A DNA stretch of 64,000 nucleotides, from the NCBI GenBank assembly GCA_033558025.1, contig JAUCEF010000013.1:4209001-4273000 (forward strand), written 5' to 3'. Both the position numbers and the translations under genes were made by a program. Each line of letters begins with the position of its first letter. Positions within the stretch are counted from its first letter, which is position 1. The DNA comes from Phytophthora sp. 'mugwort'. Its lineage: Eukaryota; Oomycota; Peronosporomycetes; Peronosporales; Peronosporaceae. The notes below the pieces were generated by a model. It was not told where the DNA came from. It made no database searches and saw only the letters and a list, made by a program, of their open reading frames with translations. This document shows positions 56,945 to 64,000 of this stretch, piece by piece.

Positions 56945-58017
56945 CTATCCGGGACTGGGCCCTATTGCCTCCACCTCCATGAGGCTCGACGAACTCAGTC
57001 CTTCCCCAGCAGGGCGCCCCGCGCCTACTGAATGTCGCCGTTTCCCAGCGACGAGCGATGGCTTGGCTCGATGCAGAGCGAAGGCTATGAGCTTGACGCG
57101 ACCTGCGTGACGGGCAGAGTTGCCCTCAAATGGGTGGTGCTTCGGCAGATGAAGCACCGACGGACACTGATACGCTGCTCGGCAGCATGAAGCTCAGCTT
57201 TCTCATCTGTAGCGTAGCTGAGGTCCATAGAGACCTATCCGTCGGACGGAGTAGCGTTAGCAACGCCCAAGCCAAGTCGAGACGACCTGAAGTTGAACTC
57301 GGCGTTCTACGCCACTCTCACGGCCTCTTCAAAGGAGGAAGGGTGAGTGCGGAAGACTTCCGTCCTGGTCACGCCAGCGCAGAGGCCCTCCATAAAGATT
57401 GTCACAGTCACTGGCTCTGGCAGAGGATCGGTCGCCATGCCGGCGATCGGAGTTCGCAACTCCTGGACAATGTCCACCAAGTCCTTCTTACCCTGGCTGG
57501 ACTCAGAAAGCGTGACCTCACGCGGTACGCCTGATTTAGGCGGAGCAAACACTTGCGAAAGCTGGCGTTTCATCTCCTCCCAGCTCGGAAAGGCCGCGTC
57601 CACCGACGTGCCGCACGTGAGTGCTCATTTTAGTGCTCGGCCACCGAGCTTCGAGATCGCTAGCGCCACGCGCTATTGCTCAGTACGGAGAATGGCCGAT
57701 CCCACCGCCATTTCGATCTCACGGATCCACATCATGAGGTTCTCCCCCTCTTTCCTTCGAAAGTCTTGACACTTACTATGAGCGGTTTAGGCCGGGAGGC
57801 CCCATCCAGCGATGTCGTCAACGGGTCGGTGCAGTCGCAGACATCCTCTGCTGGAGGTGCTCCAACAGAGCATTCTCGTAGCTTGAGAGCGCCTCCAGAC
57901 CCGTATCCGGTGCTTGCGAAGCAAGACGCGTTAAGCCCTCAGGGCCATGCAAAGACATAGCTTTTTCAACGCGTCTTGCTGGCTCTGAGACAGGTTAGAA
58001 AACGCTGTCTGCTCCAT
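56945..58017 (-). pseudogene. Element C gag remnant
   Basis: Starts at ATG 58017, 34 nt from the primer-binding site. Fragments follow a Gypsy gag order: [34 protein letters not shown] (near 57750), VALAISKLGGRALK (57660), then FPSWEEMKRQLSQVFAPP, KDLVDIVQELRTPIAGMATD and RTHPSSFEEAVRVA (57603-57307), and a basic C-terminus near 56960-57157. Stops TAG (57673-57675) and TGA (57625-57627) plus frameshifts break it. Confidence 0.65.
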
Positions 58018-58051
58018 CCTCACCGAGAAATAGTCCTAAACCTCAGGTGCG

Positions 58052-58073
58052 GGATTGACTACAAGTGCTACCA
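58052..58073 (-). promoter_or_regulatory. Element C primer-binding site
   Basis: The minus-strand sequence tggtagcacttgtagtcaat lies 9 nt inside the 5' LTR and shares its first 13 bases with the element A site. Confidence 0.65.
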
Positions 58074-58082
58074 GGTGCCGTG

Positions 58083-58473
58083 TGCAGCGGGGCTGCGTAG
58101 CGTAGTACAGAGGAAGACGTATGACTCCCCGAGTCTTACCTGTGGTTATCCTAACCCCTAAGGTCTCCGCAGAGGCTTAGATCCCTCTAGTTATACCACT
58201 AGAGACTCAAAGAGTCAGTACTCCTAAACCTAGGACGATACTCTCTTTGATGCTAAATCCGAACTCTTATTTGTTTGCTTATCTGCGGCAAAGCCGCCTG
58301 TGTGTAAATGTGTGACTCTAACTATCTACCATAGTTAAACCTAATCAAATGCATATCGAGTGGCCCTGTGGCCACGTACTGAAATCCTGTTAATTCAAGT
58401 GGTACCAAGAACTTACTTCAAGGTGACACGTAGCATGGCTACATTTCGTGCCAGCTTCGTGTAACCCGCTACA
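58083..58473 (-). repeat. Element C 5' LTR
   Basis: Matches 51358-51750 over its length. It ends acccgctaca and is followed by the CAAGT duplication. Confidence 0.85.
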
Positions 58474-58478
58474 CAAGT

Positions 58479-59537
58479 AATGTTCGCGACCATGTCGAAC
58501 ATGTCTTGACTTCAACGAAATGTATCGGACATGACCGCCCACAGCTTGCCCAAGCGACCGAAGTACATCTCGACAACGATGCGGTCAGAAGAAACGCGCC
58601 GGTTACGCTGAATTTCATCGTTAGTAAGTTCGCCATTTCGAGGTTTGCGCTTGGGTTGAAACGTTCTGATTATCTGGCCAGACCCTTGGTATCCCACATC
58701 TACCAGGACTGCCCAGCCTCGCCCAAATTCTTCGTGACCTTCTCCATTGTGTCCGATCCCGAGCTCTCTGTTGACGGCGTATTTGTCTAGCATGTCCGTG
58801 TGAAGCTCTTTCCGCTCCGTGAAGATGGTGTTGTCGTGCGTAGCCTCCGGATAGTGCGATGACAGCGCGACGCATACGCCTGGAAGTGCAACAGACGCTT
58901 CAAGTTTTAGTCCATAAAGGTGGTGCTTACCTGAATAATACGTTTTTGCGTTCCACGATTCTTCCACTCGACGGTTGGAACTTCACGTCGGTAGCGGAGA
59001 GTGCGTATCGGTAACTCTTCAATAGTTGAGCTTTTTGACGTTGTGTTGCCGTTGTGATCGGCTGGATGAAGTTGATCCACGAGTGACTTTTCGATCAGCT
59101 CAATCACCTTCATCGTCGTTTTCTCGACGAAGACGTCTTCCGCCCGAAAACCCTTGGCATGCATGTCCCACAGGAATTACCGCTTCAGGACGCTCAGGGT
59201 TATGAAGAAGGCGTCGCGCGCGGTGCATTTAAATCTCCGACCTCGCTCAACATCCCAGTACGACGAGGCTGGATGGGCCAGAACATACAGTGTTTCGAAG
59301 TCAGCGTGCAAATAGTTGGTCATGATGCAAATTCCCTCCGATTCTTGATCGGCGAGGAAACGGTCGTTCTACGAGCTGCCAGAGTCGATTTCATCTTCGG
59401 ACACGTGCAAATACTCGTCATCAATCTCATTCGCCGTTTCTTACAACCTCTCCTCCCGTCGCAGCATGGATTCTTCCATCTGTGCCAGGGCCACGGCGGT
59501 GTTGATCATCTGGGGGTCGCTTCTGGTCGTCATTAGC
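58479..59537 (-). pseudogene. DDE_Tnp_4 (Harbinger-type) transposase, N-terminal part
   Basis: On the minus strand from about 59537 an N-terminal acidic region (INTAVALAQMEESMLRREER, DDEYLHVSEDEIDS) leads to a DUF-like segment (FETLYVLAHPAS, AKGFRAEDVFVEKTTMKVIE; 59320-58907). The nuclease core is TYYSGKHHLYGLKLEASVAL (58940s), SSHYPEATHDNTIFTERKE and WAVLVDVGYQGSGQIIRT (second catalytic Asp), then RVSSDRIVVEMYFGRLGKLW (58580, Glu region). A TGA at 58512-58514 sits where Trp is expected, and the frame continues to the insertion at 58478. Several other stops occur in the N-terminal part. The C-terminus lies at 51019-51352. The transposase would excise and integrate the element, but this copy is dead. 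Confidence 0.7.
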
Positions 59538-59868
59538 GAAGAACTTAGGTATGCTGCTCTGTTGGCTTGTGAATTCAGAATTGAAGCGCGCTTTCGGAGT
59601 TTTGGCGGGAATTGTGCCGTAGAGCGATCAAATGACGCTTTCGTCGATAACTAATAAATTACTGATATATACACGGGGTTTCTGTAAATACTTTCTAGAA
59701 AGCAGACAAACTCTCTTAAAGACAGCTACCGACTTCCTTTGTTTGTTGCTGACGGCTGCATATTACTGACAAATCTGCTGAGCCAATCAAATCAGAGTAT
59801 CTCGTTTCTCGGTATATCACTGACAGCACCAGGCATTGCATGATGTCCATCAGTAGCAAATTGGAGCC
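59538..59868. other. Short spacer between transposon remnants
   Basis: No supported coding region is seen. It probably holds the end of the Harbinger-type element and the start of the next pogo element, but no terminal repeats were identified. Confidence 0.3.
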
Positions 59869-60780
59869 ATGCCAGCCAAACTCGCAGGCGTCTCAGCCGT
59901 CGAGAAGCTGAAGGTGCTATCGACATGGGCGCAGTGGGTGATATTCAGGCTGTTCTTGTGAGGTTCTATCCTGGGCTAGATGCATATGCAAAGGAGCAGC
60001 GGCGGAAACGCATTTACCAGTGGCGCAAAAGGCGCAGCCTCATTGAAGAAGAGTGCACAACGTCAAGGGCCGTGCCAAAAAGAAGACCGAAGACGTGGAA
60101 CGGAGACCGCCCTCCCTGTGAAAGCAGAAGAGGAATTGGTGGTGTGGGTTTAACGCTTTGAGAGGGGAGGGCGTCCTTACTTCGACTGTCATGCTGTACT
60201 TGCAGGCCCTTGATGTTGCTGCTGATCATTTTGTAGCATTTATTCATTTCGCGCTTTATGGTCATGGATGAAGGCCTTAAAGATCGTCATAAGCTATCGA
60301 TACGTGCAGAATCGCGGCAAGGCCAGCACTTGCCAGCCGACCTTGGTAGCATCGCAGCCGCCTTCAGCAAGCTGCAAAAGTTCAAGCCCTCGGTATTTCA
60401 AAGATCTAAAACGCCGATCAAACGGTACGCACTGCACGGCTGGTATTTTGTTTCTTTACAAGTGTGATTGACTTAGTTAATTCCTGTTGTGCTGTTTAGC
60501 TGCCTTTTTGAGTACATTCCCACCAAAATAACCGCCAACAAGGGTCTCAAAACGATTTGGGTGCGGTGTGGCGCGAAGAGCAAGGATCGCGCCACCGCCA
60601 TGCTGTTGGCGGACTCCACGGCACCAAGCTGCCACCGTTCGTTGTCTTCAAAACTGTTCCCTCGAAGGTCCCCCAAACGGCAGAGTAGAACACCCGCCTC
60701 CGGCATGGATTCGGCATGCGGCTGTGGCAGTCCATCATCCAGATTCAAACTGACGCATCACTTCAAGTTTATGGTAATAC
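59869..60780 (+). pseudogene. Second pogo/Tigger-like transposase, N-terminal and central parts
   Basis: ATG 59869 starts AKLAGVSAVEKLKVLSTW, then a frame change gives VGDIQAVLVRFYPGLDAY and QRRKRIYQWRKRRSLIEE (HTH). Another gives EEELVVWVNALRGEGVLTST (CENP-B HTH). The nuclease core at 60500-60660 has KGLKTIWVRCGAKSKDRATA and ADSTGTKLPPFVVFKT (frame shifted), the pattern of DDE_1 pogo transposases around the second strand. It breaks off near 60780, followed by inverted C-terminal sequence. Many frameshifts make it inactive. Confidence 0.6.
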
Positions 60781-60790
60781 AAAAGGTAAC

Positions 60791-60884
60791 TTTGCAAAAG
60801 TTTTTTTTTTATGATGTTTGGTTAATTTATTCCGTACTAGAAGTTTTTTTATTATGATGTTTGGTTAATTTATTCCGTACCAAA
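60791..60884. repeat. Tandem duplication of about 45 bp
   Basis: The unit aagttttt...atgatgtttggttaat...ttccgtac occurs twice in a row, with slightly different T-runs. It lies at the junction between the plus-strand transposase and the inverted segment, a likely rearrangement scar. Confidence 0.7.
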
Positions 60885-61300
60885 ACAAGCTCACCAATTA
60901 GCTCACTCGCCGCGACCTGCACTTCGGGCACTCGGATTCCCGCTCTCGTGCAGCCAGACGTAATGATGGGAGCGTCAAGCGCATCCCAAGCCTTGCTGAA
61001 CCAGTTTGCCACAACTGCTTGGTCTGGGGCAGTCATCTTGAAGGGTTGCCGAGCACTCGCTTCTTGGGCTGCGCGCGTACGTCAGCTACCCAATAGCCTC
61101 GCATTTTATCCTTCAATGGCTTGTTTCAAGCCACGTCTGCCGGTTGGCAGACCGCTGTTGCACTCGTCGGTACGCTCATGAGCACCATGTTGATACTAGC
61201 TGCGGATGCAATGACTTCTTCGGTCCAATGGCCTGAGAAGTCATCCCATAACTGCAGCACGGGTTCTTCTAACATATCATGCTTAGCAAAGTGAAACCGT
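60827..61300 (-). pseudogene. pogo transposase C-terminal half, inverted
   Basis: On the minus strand (from 61300 to 60827) it reads EEPVLQLWDDFSGHWTEEV, NMVLMSVPTSATAVCQPADV (DDE third region), KDKMRGYWVADVRAQ, and FSKAWDALDAPIITSG to VQVAASELIGELV. It continues the plus-strand transposase above but in reverse orientation, separated from it by the tandem duplication. Confidence 0.65.
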
Positions 61301-61540
61301 AGGAATTGGATTGCGAGGCTATTGGGTAGCTGACCTACGCGCGCAGCCCAAGAAGCGAGTGCCCGGCAACCCTTCAAGATGACTGCCCCAGACCGAGCAA
61401 TTGTGGCAAACTGGTTCAGCAAGGCTTGGGATGCGCTTGACGCTCCCATCATTACGTCTGGCTGCACGAGAGCGGGAATCCGAGTGCCCGAAGTGCAGGT
61501 CGCGGCGAGTGAGCTAATTGGTGAGCTTGCTGGTCTCAGT
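60887..61540. repeat. Large inverted repeat of transposase C-terminus
   Basis: Sequence at about 60887-61112 is the near-perfect reverse complement of about 61316-61535 (both encode the FSKAWDALDAPIITSG to SELIGEL segment, on opposite strands). The spacer is about 200 bp. This could form a long hairpin when transcribed. Confidence 0.75.
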
Positions 61541-61624
61541 TTGGTTGATCGTGCTGTAGGAATGATAGGTGACGCTAGAGACTTTGAAATCTGCGAGCGC
61601 CGTGATAACATTCCTAGTGAGTAA
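61379..61624 (+). pseudogene. pogo transposase C-terminus, second copy
   Basis: The plus-strand frame TAPDRAIVANWFSKAWDA, then GCTRAGIRVPEVQVAASELI and a tail ending RDNIPSE, is the same protein segment as the inverted copy. Confidence 0.6.
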
Positions 61625-62439
61625 ACAGTGAAGTTGAGCAAGCATTTATTTTTTGTCCTTCTTTACAGTGCGTGTCCTGCAACATCGTTGTCGGCATTAA
61701 ACACAGGTAGTCCGTAAACTGTTAGTTATCTATTACCGGTAGATGCAAAAGCGAATGATATTCTTCTAACTCTTTTTCATGTAAAAAATGCGGTAGTATA
61801 GTATCAATTCTGTCGCGTTGATGGGTTTCTTCAAATTGCAATAAACATGCTAATTCCAAAACGGATTACTTAATAGAGATCGACAGCACCGAGGACGCGT
61901 TGTGGCGTATCGGCGTCAATTTTCTCAGATCGACCTGCTGCTTTCAGGATGTCAAGAAAGCCAGCTGGCTTTCTATGCGGTAAAGCCCTCGTTCATATCG
62001 CAAACCCTGTCAAGCTACATAATTCTTTTGTTTTAGTCGCAACCCTTCAGACATTTCAGCCTTAATAATAACCTATTTGACATACCGACTATAAACTCAT
62101 ACTATACTGCATTCCGATTAATATATTCAAGGATAGAGGTCGTTTTTTTTCTCGCGCAAATCGGAGTCGAAAATAGCTTTACCGGCTGGAAAGGCAACAT
62201 TTCAACTCCAGCTGTCGACACCGCGGATGGCGTTGAGCAAGTCGTGCCAAGCTAAGAAAGCTCGCAGTGGGGACCATGAGGCGGCCCAGGCAATCACATT
62301 CGTGAAGGCTGCTCGTGGATAGAGCTCTTACTGTAGAAGAAAATTGGATATTCTCGCTCGGGTGCGGATTTCTGAAAAGTGCAAAAGAGATTTTTTGCAT
62401 GTACAGACAAAATTAAGATTTCGTTCGAGTGCAAAATAA
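61625..62439. other. A/T-rich sequence, probably transposon remnant
   Basis: It contains a ~60-bp segment (61803-61870) that recurs at about 63673-63735 (ttcaaattgca, attccaaaacggatta). No gene is recognised. Confidence 0.35.
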
Positions 62440-62832
62440 TTGAGATTCGATGTGAGTGCATTTATTCAGAAAAATATTATTCCTGTTATCGTCAGCAAAG
62501 CAAGAGCTAAGGGCCATGACATGGTGTTTACATCGCCATATTATTCTTATCTACAGCCTATAGATCTTGTATGGGCGATAGTAAAGGGTGAAGTCGGCCG
62601 TCAATTTTTTACAAACACCAAATTTGCAGACATTCGACCACGACTTGAACGAGCTTTCGGGTAACCTACAGTCTTCAACAGTAAAAGGATGCATCGACGC
62701 AGCAAACAAGCAACCGGTACAATGAAGTAGCATCTCGAAACCATGAATGCACGCAAGGAATCGTCCTCCGAAGAGGAGGAAGAGGAGGAAGAAGTGGAGG
62801 AGGGTGGCTCTATTAAAACCACATTTTGCTAA
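62440..62832 (+). pseudogene. Tc1/IS630-like transposase C-terminal remnant
   Basis: The frame from about 62440 reads VSKARAKGHDMVFTSPYYSY, LQPIDLVWAIVKGEVGRQFF and KFADIRPRLERAF, the third-acid end of the Tc1-like DDE domain (normally LxPIExxW; Asp is in place of Glu here). After a frame change there is a HLETMNARKES segment and an acidic tail (SSSEEEEEEEE). No N-terminal part was found. Confidence 0.55.
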
Positions 62833-63299
62833 TATATACCGCATTTGATTGGCTAAAGATTTGAAAATGTGTCAGAAAACTGTTTTCATGTTCTTTATAA
62901 GGTGTGGCATACCCTTTGATAGGAGCTGAGTCAGCAGCGAGTTTCTGAAGAAAAACAACGCTCGTTAGAATATTGTTACACCTACCATTCAAACTAGTTC
63001 GACGCGGCGGTTCTGGGTATACAATTTTTAGGTAGGGTTAAAACGAGTCCTCGCTCATGTCGACCTCAGCGAAATGGGTGGGACCTAACAGAAAAGCAGC
63101 GCTCGCAAAGTGGGTGTCACTCGGCTAGACTCAAACATCAACGCCAGCAACCTGTCGGTTTGTCTGTCTGTTAGACTGTCGGCATTTTATTTTTGAGTCA
63201 GGCTTTCTAACCCACTCCATTGAACGACAAACTGCCGAGTGGAGCGAAGGTACTTACTACGGAGCGAGCTTCTGAACGGGCACCACTGGAACTTACACA
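62833..63299. other. Unassigned sequence before the right-hand LTR
   Basis: No gene is recognised; composition is mixed, with no clear repeat. Confidence 0.3.
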
Positions 63300-63643
63300 C
63301 AGCGGCGGCTCATCGATAGGGTGACGGAACTTTGCGAGAGGAAGTGTGCAGCAGACAATATACAAACGTGCCTCCTGATGTGAGATCGTGAGATCTCGGT
63401 CAACGGCAGTTCAAAAGTCCCCTTGTCTAAGAGGACTACTGAGTAAATATAGATCTAAGACCGAATATAAATATAAGTGATTTAGCTTGGCTTGCATTAC
63501 GAACTATAAGTATCTATAGTGAACCTTGAGAGCCGCCAATTTGGTGGCAAGAGCAACGTCCTCATAATTTGTCAGTGGTGTGGACAACACCACTGACATC
63601 TCAACAAGACGCGGTTACTCTTCATGTACCTAACGCCGTTACA
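63300..63643. repeat. Family L LTR, third copy (solo or partial)
   Basis: Shares with 50161-50473 the segments around cggcagttca and agaccgaatataaata, and ends gccgttaca, as in the copy at 45824. Borders on the left are uncertain. Confidence 0.6.
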
Positions 63644-63755
63644 GTCAACAAGACGAGCAAAAAAAAAAGCGACTATCGATTCTGCCGCGTTGATTGGTCG
63701 CTTCAAATTGCAGAATTCCAAAACGGATTACCCTAAGTACAGTTTTTATCAGCGA

Positions 63756-64000
63756 TGAGTGGAATCGTCATGGCTGGCGAGGGCGCGTGCATTTTCGACG
63801 GGGGGTCGTCTGGGCAGGAGACCCCCGTAGGGTTCCGAGATTCGCCCGGTCAATGGTACACCGCCAACCACCGCAGGCGCTCCGCTTTGTCGCAGCTGGA
63901 GGGAGAACCAACCCAACGCGATAGCCAGGCGACGGAAGTGGCGACGCAGCCCGCGGACGGTCTAGCGCCACTGTTTGTCGCTGCTTCTCCCTCTCAAGGG
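63756..64000 (+). CDS. Open frame running off the right edge, unknown product
   Basis: From ATG 63756 the frame stays open for 81 codons to the end of the window (SGIVMAGEGACIFDGGSSGQ; SALSQLEGEPTQRDSQATEV). Composition shifts to GC-rich compared with the A/T-rich sequence before it. It could be the start of a host gene or an element ORF. No domain is recognised. Confidence 0.35.

Larger units (their letters stand above)
51358..58473 (-). mobile_element. Ty3/Gypsy retrotransposon element C (minus strand)
   Basis: A 7.1-kb element with LTRs 51358-51750 (393 bp) and 58083-58473 (391 bp), sharing long identical stretches. A perfect 5-bp target duplication CAAGT (51353-51357, 58474-58478) flanks it. 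Gag, protease, RT, RNase H and integrase remnants read on the minus strand. It interrupts a DDE_Tnp_4 transposase gene. Confidence 0.88.

Noticed and set aside
1..64000. CRISPR arrays, bacterial operons, rRNA genes
   Set aside because: No spaced direct repeats, no rRNA-like sequence, and gene structure is eukaryotic with introns.

Overview
The window looks like nuclear DNA of an oomycete, most likely Phytophthora or a close relative. The evidence is short spliceosomal introns (mostly 50-110 nt, GT...AG, some with a TACTAAC branch site), tightly packed host genes, and repeats of families expanded in oomycetes: chromodomain Ty3/Gypsy, piggyBac, pogo/Tigger, Harbinger-type DDE_Tnp_4 and DUF6818. 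The genus is an inference.

Layout. The left 27.5 kb is mostly host sequence. In order it holds an NRDE2 homologue (5' end outside the window), a multi-exon IQ-motif protein, three degenerate repeat-family genes (DDE_Tnp_4 transposase, DUF6818 protein, SET-domain protein), an MFSD1-like MFS transporter, a NEK-family kinase, an MGRN1-like RING E3 ligase (minus strand), a small putative mitochondrial protein, a tetraspanin (minus), a kinesin motor pseudogene (minus) and mitochondrial processing peptidase beta (minus). The intact genes are housekeeping functions in RNA surveillance, lysosomal transport, cilia/centrosome control, ubiquitination and mitochondrial import. I see no operon-like or pathway clustering.

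From about 28.6 kb to the end the window is almost wholly transposable elements, many nested. A solo LTR ('family L') is split by a piggyBac element at its TTAA target (28755-41646). That piggyBac carries a transposase pseudogene and an acyl-CoA oxidase gene fragment, and is itself split by a nearly complete Ty3/Gypsy element (element A, 33928-40640, 5-bp target duplication AACTT). Next comes another family L LTR, interrupted by a GATC-rich 1.59-kb LTR-like insertion (41973-43559) and by a pogo/Tigger element with perfect 20-bp TIRs (43691-45767). This LTR appears to be the 3' LTR of a minus-strand Ty3 element (element B, 45825-50160). A second minus-strand Ty3 element (element C, 51358-58473, target duplication CAAGT) splits a DDE_Tnp_4 transposase gene whose halves lie at 51019-51352 and 58479-59537. 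The last 4 kb hold a rearranged pogo transposase with an inverted duplication of its C-terminus, a Tc1-like transposase tail, another family L LTR, and an open frame running off the right edge.

Nearly all the transposon genes are broken by frameshifts and stops. I did not find a clearly new biological system. The most interesting items are the nested insertions, which give a relative order of events, the host-gene fragment (acyl-CoA oxidase) inside a piggyBac, a shared unusual primer-binding site in three elements, and the GATC-dense repeat.
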